From assembly GCA_041920465.1 (NCBI GenBank), contig JBHGXW010000054.1, positions 62,001 to 126,000 of the forward strand: a DNA stretch of 64,000 nucleotides. The letters are read 5' to 3'. The stretch comes from Brevibacillus_H sp041920465. Lineage in GTDB: Bacteria > Bacillota > Bacilli > Brevibacillales > Brevibacillaceae. Made by a program: the position numbers and the translations under genes. Numbering within the stretch: position 1 is the first letter of the stretch; the number at the start of each line of letters is the position of its first letter. Of the stretch, positions 44,759 through 53,020 are shown one piece after another. Below the pieces are notes generated by a model. It did not search any database. It was not told the DNA's origin and saw nothing but the letters and a program-made list of their open reading frames with translations.

Positions 44759-46228
44759 TCATTGTCTGGAATGATTTTGTGGTTTGACGATGCTGGGCCG
44801 TGAGTTCATGATCGGTATCGCCATCCGTATAAAAATATTCTTGATCGCTTGATAGTTGAACGGTACAAAAGGCCATAAATACGGGGTGTCAAACGAGCGG
44901 GTCAAGGCCAGGGTGATTACAACTGCGGCAATCCCGATCATGAAACCCGTAACGGAAAAGAACCCCACCATAAGCGTCAAGAAGATGCGCACCAGCCGAG
45001 TAGCCAATCCCATCTCATAGCTCGGAGTTGCGTATGTACCGATCGCAGCGATCGCCAAATATAAAATGACTTCTGGCGAAAACATTCCTACCTGTATGGC
45101 TACTTGTCCGACCAGAATGGCTGCGATCAAGCCCATTGCAGTTCCCAAAGGCGTCGGCGTGTGTATGGCAGCCATTCTCATCAAATCAAGCCCGATTTCT
45201 GCCGTGATAAACTGAGCCAATAACGGAATGGAACCATGTTTTTTGATGCCGATAAATTCCAGCCCGTCCGGTATGAGAATGGGATGCATCGCCAAGAGCA
45301 GCCACAACGGCAGCAAAAAAACCGAAGCAACCATACCGACAAACCGAACCCAACGCAGATAAGCACCGATCACAGGACGTTGACGGTATTCTTCCGCATG
45401 CTGAACATGATGAAAAAACGTGGTTGGAGTAATCATCACACTTGGTGAAGTATCGACATAGATCAGTATATGCCCTTCCAGCAAATGCACGGCAGCTACG
45501 TCAGGACGTTCCGTATAGCGGACAAGCGGGAATGGATTCCAGGACTTTCCTAAAATAAATTCTTCCACTGTTTTTTCCGCCATCGGAATTCCGTCAATGT
45601 TGATTTTCTGCAAACGATCTTTAATTCTCTCCAGCAATTCCGGATTGGCCACGTCATGCAGATACGCTACAGCTACATCGGTCTTGGAGCGATCCCCGAT
45701 TTTCATGATTTCAAAACGTAATCTCTCGTCACGCAGACGTCTTCGTGTTAATGCCGTGTTGACAACCAGGGTTTCCGTAAATCCGTCATGGGCACCGCGA
45801 ACCACCCGTTCCAAGTCCGGTTCCTCCGGCTGTCTCCCCGGAAAAACCTTCGCATCGATCATGAGCGCCTGATTCTCTCCATCAATCACAAGACCCAGCT
45901 GGCCGACCAGCACCCTGTCAATCAATTCGTTGCATGAGCTGACCTTGGTAAGTTGAAAGTACGGGATAAATCGATAATACAAGTGGTAAAGAGTATCTCC
46001 TTCCAAGTCACCTTCCCGCAAGTCATTCAAATCCCGGAGTATTTGCGTAACCAGATGGCTGTCGGCAAAACCGTTAATGTAGTACAACAGAAAGTGTTTA
46101 TCTCCGTACGATAGTTCATGAAGTCCAACATCAAAGCTCTGACCGACACCCATCGTTTTATTGATATATGCTTTGTTGGCTTCAATGTTCTTGGAAATGG
46201 GCTGTTTCTCTGCTAGATTGACTGGCAT
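44759..46228 (-). CDS. spoVAF: Stage V sporulation protein AF
   Basis: Spore inner-membrane protein of the GerA subunit-A family, linked to dipicolinic acid channel and germinant signalling. With ATG 46228 as start (AAAGGAG upstream) it has 489 residues, close to the B. subtilis length. The N-terminal soluble domain precedes five or so helices from about 290 on. The start lies 47 bases inside the spoVAEA end. Last gene of the spoVA operon. Confidence 0.92.
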   Translation of the reverse strand: MPVNLAEKQPISKNIEANKAYINKTMGVGQSFDVGLHELSYGDKHFLLYYINGFADSHLVTQILRDLNDLREGDLEGDTLYHLYYRFIPYFQLTKVSSCNELIDRVLVGQLGLVIDGENQALMIDAKVFPGRQPEEPDLERVVRGAHDGFTETLVVNTALTRRRLRDERLRFEIMKIGDRSKTDVAVAYLHDVANPELLERIKDRLQKINIDGIPMAEKTVEEFILGKSWNPFPLVRYTERPDVAAVHLLEGHILIYVDTSPSVMITPTTFFHHVQHAEEYRQRPVIGAYLRWVRFVGMVASVFLLPLWLLLAMHPILIPDGLEFIGIKKHGSIPLLAQFITAEIGLDLMRMAAIHTPTPLGTAMGLIAAILVGQVAIQVGMFSPEVILYLAIAAIGTYATPSYEMGLATRLVRIFLTLMVGFFSVTGFMIGIAAVVITLALTRSFDTPYLWPFVPFNYQAIKNIFIRMAIPIMNSRPSIVKPQNHSRQ

Positions 46229-46796
46229 GCAACTCACTCCTTTCGAGAATCCATTCCACTGCTTTTCGTGTGATCGGGCAACCGTACCGGATGTGATCTT
46301 TACCGTGCATTTTTCCAATGTCTCCAATGCCGATCACATTGGGAACACGATACTTGTTTAAGATGTCAACGGTATCCCCGTATATGCAATTCTCCAGTGA
46401 CTTGTCGGCATAGCCGTCTTTGTCCACTGCTCCTGCTATGACCTGACCTTCATTAGTCACAGAGAACTCCACTTTGGTTCCTTCCACCAGTTTGGTATTG
46501 GAAGCTACGGCAATCGCACCGATTACTTCCACCTCCGAAGATGAAAGAAGATAATCGATAGCTTGTTCGCCTGCCCCCATACCGTAACTTCCGTTGTCAT
46601 CCACCATGACCAAAACCGGGTCGCGTACAGCTTGTTTCACTAATTCTACGATTTGCGGACCAGATAAAGGCGTCGGATTACCAGCCGAAAGGGAGATGCA
46701 TCGCCCACCAATCTGCCTTGCCACCTGCTCGACTACCTTCTGTGCGACATAATCGCCATCTGTAACAAGGATCACTTTGCGCCGTTTGCCTTGCAT
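46182..46796 (-). CDS. spoVAEA: Stage V sporulation protein AEA
   Basis: Soluble protein of 204 residues, matching the roughly 203-residue B. subtilis SpoVAEA, encoded with the DPA-uptake/release complex. Begins VILVTDGD and has GNPTPLSGPQIV and DDNGSYGMG segments of the family. I choose ATG 46796, eight bases after AGAGGTGG; earlier GTG and ATG codons lie in or next to that site. The C-terminus overlaps spoVAF. Confidence 0.9.
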   Translation of the reverse strand: MQGKRRKVILVTDGDYVAQKVVEQVARQIGGRCISLSAGNPTPLSGPQIVELVKQAVRDPVLVMVDDNGSYGMGAGEQAIDYLLSSSEVEVIGAIAVASNTKLVEGTKVEFSVTNEGQVIAGAVDKDGYADKSLENCIYGDTVDILNKYRVPNVIGIGDIGKMHGKDHIRYGCPITRKAVEWILERSELHASQSSRETAHFQEH

Positions 46797-46818
46797 GCCC
46801 ATACCCACCTCTCACCAC

Positions 46819-47169
46819 CTAGCCTTTAGGCTTAAATACGAGAGAAGCAAGGAACCCAAAGACGATTGCTGCCGAAATTCCCGCGCTGGGCACTTCAAAA
46901 ATCCCTGTGATGACACCGATAACCCCGTCTTTTTGCGCCTCGGCTATTGCCCCGTGATAAAGCGCGTGGCCAAAGCTGGTGATGGGGACGGTGGCACCCG
47001 CGCCGGCAAAATCGATGAATTTGTCGTATACCCCGATAAAATCAAGCACTACTCCGGTAACCACCAGCGTACTCATGACATGGGCCGGCGTCAGTTTGGC
47101 TACATCCATCAACAGTTGTCCGGCAACGCAGATCAGTCCGCCGACAATAAAGGCAATCAGATACTCCAA
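46819..47169 (-). CDS. spoVAEB: Stage V sporulation protein AEB
   Basis: Membrane protein of 116 residues with three to four helices, resembling SpoVAC in its GxYDKFIDFAGAGATVPITSFGHAL segment. Part of the SpoVA channel through which Ca-dipicolinate enters the forespore and leaves on germination. TTG start at 47169 with AGGAGGG nine bases upstream. Between spoVAD and spoVAEA. Confidence 0.93.
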   Translation of the reverse strand: MEYLIAFIVGGLICVAGQLLMDVAKLTPAHVMSTLVVTGVVLDFIGVYDKFIDFAGAGATVPITSFGHALYHGAIAEAQKDGVIGVITGIFEVPSAGISAAIVFGFLASLVFKPKG

Positions 47170-47180
47170 CGAGATCCCTC

Positions 47181-48218
47181 CTAACTACGATTGTCCGCCT
47201 CAAAAGCAACGGCGTGCGCAATACATGGGATAGAATTGCCTTGTTGATAGCTGACAGGGCTAAGGAGGGCACCCGTTGCGACTACCAACACTTTTTTCAA
47301 CACGCCTTTTTGCAGTTGATTCATGATGTAACCATATGTGACTGTGGCACTGCTGGCACAGCCGCTCGCTCCGGCAAAAACCTCTTGATCGGGGGAATAA
47401 ATCATCAAGCCACAGTCGTTATAAACTCTGTCAAGATCATATCCTTGACGCAGCATCATCTCTTTTGTGATCGCAAACCCTACAGAAGCCAAATCTCCGG
47501 TGACAATCAAATCATAATCTTGCGGGTTTCGTCCTACGTCTTCAAAATGCTGAATCATGGTGGAAACAGCGGCAGGAGCCATCGCCGCGCCCATATCGAA
47601 GGGATCTTTTATTCCCATATCGACCACTTTGCCAATGGTAGCGTACGTGAGCCGCGGTCCGCTGCCGCCTGACCCCACAACTGCAGCACCGGCACCGGTG
47701 ACTGTCCACTGCGCATAAGGAGGCTTTTGACCGCCGTATTCCGTTGGGTAGCGAAATTGACGTTCCGCCGTTGCGTTGTGGCTGCTGCAAGCGGCAATGA
47801 CATGATTGGCAAACCCGGCATTCACCAGTGCCGCCGCGTTTGCCAGTGTCAGCATTGAAGTGGAACAAGCGCCAAACATCCCCATCAGTGGAATGTGTAC
47901 CTTTTCAGCCGTGAAGTTAGCCGTAATGTTTTGGTTCAGCAAATCTCCGGCCAGAATCAAGTCAATATCGTTTTCCGTCAAGTTGGCTTTTTGCATGGAA
48001 AAGCGAACCGCATCTTCCATCAGTTGTTTTTCCGCATTTTCCCATGAATCCTGGCCTGCGTACAGGTCGTTATAGATTTTGTCAAAGAATGCGGCAAGCG
48101 GCCCCTCGCCTTCTTTCGGCCCTACAACCGTTGCCGATGCTTGAATGCGAACATCCTCGGTAAACTGCCAGGTCTGACGGCTGAGGCGGCATTGATTCTT
48201 GATGAGAGTACCGGTCAT
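47181..48218 (-). CDS. spoVAD: Stage V sporulation protein AD
   Basis: Thiolase-fold protein that binds dipicolinic acid on the spore inner membrane. With ATG 48218 as start (AAAGGTGGGG upstream) it is 345 residues; the longer frame adds 12 residues without a site. The GACSTSML segment and NCGLMIYS segment are typical of the family. Follows spoVAC by 26 bases. Confidence 0.94.
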   Translation of the reverse strand: MTGTLIKNQCRLSRQTWQFTEDVRIQASATVVGPKEGEGPLAAFFDKIYNDLYAGQDSWENAEKQLMEDAVRFSMQKANLTENDIDLILAGDLLNQNITANFTAEKVHIPLMGMFGACSTSMLTLANAAALVNAGFANHVIAACSSHNATAERQFRYPTEYGGQKPPYAQWTVTGAGAAVVGSGGSGPRLTYATIGKVVDMGIKDPFDMGAAMAPAAVSTMIQHFEDVGRNPQDYDLIVTGDLASVGFAITKEMMLRQGYDLDRVYNDCGLMIYSPDQEVFAGASGCASSATVTYGYIMNQLQKGVLKKVLVVATGALLSPVSYQQGNSIPCIAHAVAFEADNRS

Positions 48219-48244
48219 GTTCACCCCACCTTTTACTTGCTGCG

Positions 48245-48718
48245 TTATAACCAACCAAATAAACTTTTGATCAAACTCCCTATGAAAGCGGCCACGACGC
48301 CAAACACAATAACAGAACCAGCCAGCTTAAACATGTTGCCGCCTACTCCCAGCACATAACCTTCGCTGCGATGTTCAATGGCGGCGGAAGCGATTGAATT
48401 GGCAAAACCGGTCACCGGAACGGCGGAACCGGCACCTGCATATTGTCCGATGTTATCGTAGATACCCAGCCCGGTTAATAACACAGAAAGAAAGATCAAC
48501 GTGGCTACAGTCGGATTGGAGGCCGTCTTCTCGGTAAAATCAAAAAATGTAATATAGAAATTTTGAATGGCTTGTCCTAAGAGGCATATCGCGCCGCCTA
48601 CCCAGAAAGCTCTAAACGAGTTTATCCAAACATCACGTTTCGGTCGATATTTGGCCGCCTGCTGCTGGTACAAGCTTTGTGTCATTTCCATTTTGGGGTT
48701 CTTTGTTTTGGTGGCCAT
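48245..48718 (-). CDS. spoVAC: Stage V sporulation protein AC
   Basis: Membrane protein of 157 residues with about four helices; a basic, polar N-terminus (1-30) precedes the first helix. Homologous to SpoVAEB, sharing YDNIGQYAGAGSAVPVTGF. In B. subtilis it behaves as a mechanosensitive channel for dipicolinic acid release. AGAGGGAAAA precedes the ATG. Separated from spoVAB by about 98 bases. Confidence 0.94.
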   Translation of the reverse strand: MATKTKNPKMEMTQSLYQQQAAKYRPKRDVWINSFRAFWVGGAICLLGQAIQNFYITFFDFTEKTASNPTVATLIFLSVLLTGLGIYDNIGQYAGAGSAVPVTGFANSIASAAIEHRSEGYVLGVGGNMFKLAGSVIVFGVVAAFIGSLIKSLFGWL

Positions 48719-48816
48719 ACACTTTTCCCTCTCTTTTTACATGTGTTTCCTAGACAAATTGTTAGGTTTAGCATTTTCGCTTACTATTCATTCTATAAGT
48801 GACAGGTATTCCCAAC

Positions 48817-49236
48817 TCATAGCTGAAACACCCATTGAATGAAGGAACCAAGCATTTTTCCGAGCACCATAGCCATCAAAAAGATCAGGATAAACCGATC
48901 CATGTTCAGTCTCTTTGCCAGAATCGGAAACACATTAAGCACCTCCGTTAATCCGGCTGCAAGTGTACCAACAAATACTCCTGACAATAGACCAACAATG
49001 ATCATGCTGAAAGCCGGTAACATCACGACAATCTGAAAGAAATCAATCAAGGTAAAGAAAACTGCCCCTAAAACAAGCGCCCACTCAAAACTTCTCACGT
49101 ATTTTTGGGAGTTGGACAACTGCGTCAAGCGTGGAATGATATCCAATACCGTAATAAACGCAACCAGCCCACTGCCTGAAGCAAATCCACCTGCCAACCC
49201 GATCAGAATAAGCAGCAAGGTTTTACCTGTCATCAT
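48817..49236 (-). CDS. spoVAB: Stage V sporulation protein AB
   Basis: Hydrophobic protein of 139 residues with four probable helices (5-25, 50-72, 75-98, 112-132), member of the DPA transport complex. Its ATG overlaps the spoVAA stop by four bases (ATGATGA-type overlap), implying coupled translation. Length matches the family (about 141). Confidence 0.92.
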   Translation of the reverse strand: MMTGKTLLLILIGLAGGFASGSGLVAFITVLDIIPRLTQLSNSQKYVRSFEWALVLGAVFFTLIDFFQIVVMLPAFSMIIVGLLSGVFVGTLAAGLTEVLNVFPILAKRLNMDRFILIFLMAMVLGKMLGSFIQWVFQL

Positions 49237-49847
49237 TTCTTGGTTCGCTCATTTTCCTTATTTTCGTGCTGGATATAATACTGATCCAGGCTCTGCTGAT
49301 ACAAAAACAGCTCCACTTCGAGCGGGCTTGGTTCTTCGTTGATCCGCCTACGGAAAATATGATTAAAAAACAAAACCATCCCCAAACCAACTCCGATTGA
49401 ATAAGGGATTTGCAGAAGCAGAGGCTGGTTATTTACTTTACCCGTCAAGAGATAATAAATCCGCTGATGGACCTGCAGCATGCTCACGTCTGTATGAAAA
49501 TTCATGATGGCCAAGCCGGAGCCGATAAAGAGAATCACCCAAACGAGTGCAACCAAAAGAGTATTGGGTGTTCTGCGCGGATTGTCAACCTCGACAATGA
49601 TTTGCGCCGATCCTTGCACCTCCAGGCTAAGCTCAGGATGGATATTTTTCAGCTTTTTGATCACCTGCATAATGTCGATAATGATCAGATCTCCGTCTTC
49701 CGGCTTTACTTGATAAACGGGAAGTTTCGCAAGTGTCTTCTCTTTCATTCCATCCCAGTACAATTGGCAAATATCTCCAAGAGCAATAACCGTATGAGGC
49801 TTGACTGATAACTTTTTCCGCAGTTTCAGGAATAAAGGTTGATCCAA
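49233..49847 (-). CDS. spoVAA: Stage V sporulation protein AA
   Basis: First product of the spoVA operon, 204 residues from a TTG start at 49847, with AAGGGGGAG four bases upstream. The soluble N-terminal part (about 1-90) is followed by two helices (about 96-115 and 150-172) and the conserved NEEPSPLEVE segment. The longer frame starting at 49913 has no ribosome site and would overlap the sigma-G promoter at 49882-49912, so it is rejected. Length now matches B. subtilis SpoVAA (about 206). Confidence 0.88.
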   Translation of the reverse strand: MDQPLFLKLRKKLSVKPHTVIALGDICQLYWDGMKEKTLAKLPVYQVKPEDGDLIIIDIMQVIKKLKNIHPELSLEVQGSAQIIVEVDNPRRTPNTLLVALVWVILFIGSGLAIMNFHTDVSMLQVHQRIYYLLTGKVNNQPLLLQIPYSIGVGLGMVLFFNHIFRRRINEEPSPLEVELFLYQQSLDQYYIQHENKENERTKK

Positions 49848-49881
49848 CTCTCTCTCCCCCTTTTCTTCCAACTGTATAGTG

Positions 49882-49912
49882 TAGTATGTGCCTCGTCCGC
49901 GCATGAGATACA
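49882..49912 (-). promoter_or_regulatory. Sigma-G promoter of the spoVA operon
   Basis: Minus strand TGTATC (49907-49912), 18 bases, CATACTA (49882-49888): the -10 is a perfect sigma-G match. The GG expected for sigma-F recognition upstream of the -10 is only GC. Forespore sigma-G control of spoVA is established in B. subtilis. Confidence 0.75.
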
Positions 49913-49913
49913 T

Positions 49914-49948
49914 AAGAAAAGACCAGTGAGCTATTGCTCAATCTGGTC
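49914..49948 (-). terminator. Terminator at the sigF stop, before spoVAA
   Basis: GACCAG/CTGGTC plus TGAGC/GCTCA stem with a TATT loop; the sigF stop codon lies in it and TTTTCTT follows on the minus strand. It separates the spoIIA transcript from the spoVA promoter immediately downstream. Confidence 0.7.
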
Positions 49949-50686
49949 TTTAATCGTTTGTAAGATACGCTTTTCTAATCGAGATACCTGCACTTGGGAG
50001 ATACCCAGTCGCTCGGCAACTTCAGACTGGGTGAAATCCTTATAATAGCGCAGATAAACAATCAACTGCTCGCGTTCCGACAGCTTGCTGATCGCGTCTT
50101 TCAAGGCAATCTTGTCGAACCACTTGCCCATGCTTTCGTCCGCAATCTGGTCAATCAGCGTGATCGGATCGCCGTCGTTTTCAAATACCGTTTCGTGGAT
50201 GGACGAAGGGGCACGACTTGCTTCCTGAGCAAACACCACTTCCTCAGGGCTGATGGACAAGGCTTCCGCCACTTCGCTTACCGTAGGAGAACGGCCAAAA
50301 TGCTTGTACAATTCGTCTTTAACCCGCCTAATCTTGTTAGCCATTTCTTTCAGGGAACGGCTCACCTTTACGGTTCCGTCATCCCGTAAGAAACGCTGGA
50401 TTTCTCCGATAATCATCGGAACGGCATAAGTAGAAAACTTCACGTCGTAAGCTAAGTCAAACTTGTCTACCGCCTTCAAAAGACCAATGCAGCCAATTTG
50501 AAACAAGTCATCCGCTTCATAGCCACGATTGATAAAACGCTGCACGACTGACCAAACTAACCGAATATTGCTGTTTACAAGCAGTTCTCTCGCTTCGTTA
50601 TCACCTGCCTGGCTTTTGGCGATTAATTCTTTCACCTGGTCGTTTGTCAGAAATGGGTGACTGGCATTTTTGATATCGGCTCCCAT
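49931..50686 (-). CDS. sigF: RNA polymerase sigma-F factor
   Basis: Sigma factor of the early forespore, 251 residues. Region 2 (about 30-100: DDLFQIGCIGLLKAVDKFD, FSTYA), region 3 (100-175) and region 4 helix-turn-helix (ERLGISQVQVSRLEKR near 222-240) are all present. AGGGG precedes the ATG. Held inactive by SpoIIAB and released by SpoIIAA, whose genes come just before it. Confidence 0.96.
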   Translation of the reverse strand: MGADIKNASHPFLTNDQVKELIAKSQAGDNEARELLVNSNIRLVWSVVQRFINRGYEADDLFQIGCIGLLKAVDKFDLAYDVKFSTYAVPMIIGEIQRFLRDDGTVKVSRSLKEMANKIRRVKDELYKHFGRSPTVSEVAEALSISPEEVVFAQEASRAPSSIHETVFENDGDPITLIDQIADESMGKWFDKIALKDAISKLSEREQLIVYLRYYKDFTQSEVAERLGISQVQVSRLEKRILQTIKDQIEQ

Positions 50687-50696
50687 GGCATTACCC

Positions 50697-51146
50697 CTAA
50701 TTATTTTGCACGGCTTTTGATAAGGTAAGGTGTTTGGTCATGCGGATTTTCGTTCCCTTTCCCACACCCGTAATAACCTCAATTGAATCCATAAAGTTCT
50801 CCATAATTGTAAAACCCATCCCTGAGCGCTCCAGCTCAGGCTTGGAGGTATACAGCGGCTGCATGGCCAGGCTTACGTCTTCAATTCCTTTGCCGTGGTC
50901 CTCAATGGAAAGTTCAATCCATTTGTCATCCAGGTTGACCTGGATATAGACGATGCCTTCCGGGTCTTCTTCGTAGCCGTGAATGATCGCATTGGTGACT
51001 CCTTCTGATACAACGGTTTTGATCTCTTCCAATTCATCCATCGTGATGTCCAATTGAGAAATGAAGGAAGCAACGGCAACGCGAGCAAATGCTTCATTTT
51101 GGCTGAGGGCGGCAAATTGCAATTGCATAAAATTACGCTTACTCAT
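50697..51146 (-). CDS. spoIIAB: Anti-sigma-F factor SpoIIAB
   Basis: Kinase-type anti-sigma factor of 149 residues that binds sigma-F and phosphorylates SpoIIAA. GHKL ATPase fold with the N box (ITNAIIHGYE region, near 50) and G1 box DHGKGI near 90. ATG directly follows the spoIIAA stop (TAAATG), with GGGGTGG upstream. Confidence 0.96.
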   Translation of the reverse strand: MSKRNFMQLQFAALSQNEAFARVAVASFISQLDITMDELEEIKTVVSEGVTNAIIHGYEEDPEGIVYIQVNLDDKWIELSIEDHGKGIEDVSLAMQPLYTSKPELERSGMGFTIMENFMDSIEVITGVGKGTKIRMTKHLTLSKAVQNN

Positions 51147-51497
51147 TTACGCCACCCCCAATACGGACAACGCTTCCGTCTCGTTCGCCTTAAACTTGAT
51201 GACCTTGAACATGCCCGACATCTCGAAAATACGTTGAATCGTTGGATTAATGGAGCAAACGTACATCTCACCGGAGCGGGCGGAAATTTGTTTCAGACGG
51301 CCAAGAATCACGCCAATGCCTGAACTGTCCATAAACTCCAACTCCGCCAGGCTTAATACGATATGGCGCACCTCTGTATCCTTCAAAACTTCGTCCACTC
51401 TATTGCGAAGCTCAACTGCCGTGTGATGATCCAGTTCTCCTTGCAAGCGTACGATGAGTACGTCGTTCTTCGTTTCCATGCTGATGCCAAGACTCAT
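51147..51497 (-). CDS. spoIIAA: Anti-anti-sigma factor SpoIIAA
   Basis: STAS-domain protein of 116 residues that frees sigma-F from SpoIIAB when unphosphorylated. Phosphoacceptor Ser58 lies in FMDSSGIG. Start is ATG 51497, giving the B. subtilis length (117); AAGGAG lies 13 bases upstream, and the longer frame adds 26 residues that overlap the promoter area. First gene of the spoIIA operon. Confidence 0.95.
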   Translation of the reverse strand: MSLGISMETKNDVLIVRLQGELDHHTAVELRNRVDEVLKDTEVRHIVLSLAELEFMDSSGIGVILGRLKQISARSGEMYVCSINPTIQRIFEMSGMFKVIKFKANETEALSVLGVA

Positions 51498-51537
51498 AAT
51501 CTTTCGCACTCTCCTTCTTCCCGTAGATATTTCTCTT

Positions 51538-51563
51538 TTTCTCCATACGATTATCCAATTCCT
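51538..51563 (-). promoter_or_regulatory. Candidate sigma-H promoter of the spoIIA operon
   Basis: Minus strand AGGAATT (51557-51563), 14 bases, AGAAA (51538-51542), near the sigma-H pattern AGGAnnT-N14-HGAAT. It starts downstream of the dacF terminator and about 40 bases before spoIIAA; sigma-H plus Spo0A control is known for spoIIA. Confidence 0.5.
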
Positions 51564-51581
51564 CCCAGACGACAAAAGAAC

Positions 51582-51625
51582 AAAAAAATCGAGAAGCCGG
51601 CCGGAATTTTCGAGGCATCTCGATT
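51582..51625 (-). terminator. Terminator after dacF
   Basis: AATCGAGA/TCTCGATT stem with inner GCC/GGC pairing, 28 bases after the dacF stop, followed on the minus strand by seven T. Confidence 0.83.
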
Positions 51626-51652
51626 CTTTTCGCGATTTCTACACGATGCTAA

Positions 51653-52825
51653 TCATATCTGAAACAAGATCTTCTTCGATGTACGCTTCAAGATATCCCA
51701 CATGCCTGCTGGCTCAACCGCCTTTTCCGGATACAAATCGATCCGGGTGACAGTTTGCCCATCTTTCTTGATAAAGATATGTCCAACCACATCCGTTTTT
51801 TTAAGCGGCGCCTTCATATATGGATTCAACACAATTTCCCTTGTATACATCTCAGGAGCTTCCCCTTTTTTGGTCAGTAAGCTGACAGGCTGAGATGTAA
51901 CAATGTTTACCTTGGTTTCCTTGCCCTTATCTACCTGGAGAGGTTGAATGACGTCGCCTTTTTTATACACCGGAAATACTTGATAATGGTTGAAGGCGTA
52001 ATTGAACAAAGATGCTACCTCGTTGTTTCTCGTCTTGGTATCCGGTTCGCCAAGCACAACAGCAATGACTCGCATGTTGTTGCGTTTTGCGGTGGCTGTT
52101 AAACAGTATCTCGCTTCGGAGGTGTATCCTGTTTTTAACCCGTCCACTCCATCATAAAAACGCACGAGACGGTTGGTGTTAACCAGCCAAAACGGATTGG
52201 CGCTGTCTTTCCGCAAGTAATCCTGATAGGTTCCCGTATATTTCGTGATAAGTTCATGCTTTAACAACTCGCGCGACATAATCGCAATATCCATTGCGGT
52301 GGAGTAGTGATTGGGAGCAGGCAACCCATTGGAATTGATGAAATGGGTATTGTTCATTTTTAGTTGTTTGGCTCGTTCATTCATCTTGGCGACAAAGGCT
52401 TCTTCCGTGCCGCCGATATGCTCCGCCATCGCAACCGAGGCGTCATTGCCTGAAGCAATGGCAATTCCCTTAATCATATCTTCAACTGTCATTTCTTCGC
52501 CCGGTTTCAGAAAAATTTGTGATCCTCCCATCGAAGCAGCCCGATCACTTGCTCTTACCTTATCAGTCAGTTTCAGCTCGCCTCGGTCAATCGCTTCCAT
52601 AATCAGCAACAGGGTCATCACTTTGGTTATGCTGGCAGGCGGAAGCTTTTCGTTAGCGTTTTTTTCATACAAAACGGTGCCCGAATCCATTTCCAAGAGA
52701 ACAGCCGATTTGGCGTACGGTGAAATATTGAGGGCTGGCTCTTGTTCTTTGGCAGCATACGCTGACGAGGAAAAGAAGACGAAACAGGTGATACTACTAA
52801 TCAACAGACGTCGCAATCTCTTCAT
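51653..52825 (-). CDS. dacF: Forespore D-alanyl-D-alanine carboxypeptidase DacF
   Basis: Low-molecular-weight penicillin-binding protein acting on forespore peptidoglycan. Start ATG 52825 (390 residues) gives a proper signal peptide (MKRLRR, hydrophobic core, cleavage near 25); GGAGGG lies upstream. An ATG at 52849 would fall at or before the transcription start and is rejected. Catalytic motifs are SITK (Ser65), SGN (125-127) and KTG near 226. Controlled by a sigma-F/sigma-G promoter at 52855-52885. Confidence 0.93.
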   Translation of the reverse strand: MKRLRRLLISSITCFVFFSSSAYAAKEQEPALNISPYAKSAVLLEMDSGTVLYEKNANEKLPPASITKVMTLLLIMEAIDRGELKLTDKVRASDRAASMGGSQIFLKPGEEMTVEDMIKGIAIASGNDASVAMAEHIGGTEEAFVAKMNERAKQLKMNNTHFINSNGLPAPNHYSTAMDIAIMSRELLKHELITKYTGTYQDYLRKDSANPFWLVNTNRLVRFYDGVDGLKTGYTSEARYCLTATAKRNNMRVIAVVLGEPDTKTRNNEVASLFNYAFNHYQVFPVYKKGDVIQPLQVDKGKETKVNIVTSQPVSLLTKKGEAPEMYTREIVLNPYMKAPLKKTDVVGHIFIKKDGQTVTRIDLYPEKAVEPAGMWDILKRTSKKILFQI

Positions 52826-52854
52826 AACGCACTCTTCCCTCCATTTCATGATCC

Positions 52855-52885
52855 TATTCTCCCCAAACCCTCAGGAAAATATTCA
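52855..52885 (-). promoter_or_regulatory. Sigma-F/sigma-G promoter of dacF
   Basis: Minus strand TGAATA (52880-52885), 15 bases, GGGGAGAATA (52855-52864), a full match to the forespore sigma-F pattern WGHATA-N15-GGnnAnAHTR, also readable by sigma-G. Known for dacF in B. subtilis. Confidence 0.78.
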
Positions 52886-52893
52886 CAAGTAAG

Positions 52894-52932
52894 AAAACCC
52901 ACCGGGCTATAACTATCGTTGCGCCCGGCGGG
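52894..52932 (-). terminator. Second terminator downstream of the chemoreceptor gene
   Basis: CCCACCGGGC/GCCCGGCGGG ten-base arms with one mismatch and a 16-base loop, followed on the minus strand by TTTTCTT. Backs up the terminator at 52960-52998. Confidence 0.55.
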
Positions 52933-52959
52933 GCCCCCAACTTATAAATTCTTCTCCGT

Positions 52960-52998
52960 AAAAAAACCGCCCGACGAAGCTTTCGCTCTGTCGGGCGG
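52960..52998 (-). terminator. Terminator of the chemoreceptor gene
   Basis: CCGCCCGAC/GTCGGGCGG nine-bp stem, followed on the minus strand by seven T, 22 bases after the mcp stop. Confidence 0.85.
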
Positions 52999-53020
52999 AG
53001 TCCCAAACTTATCAATCAGT

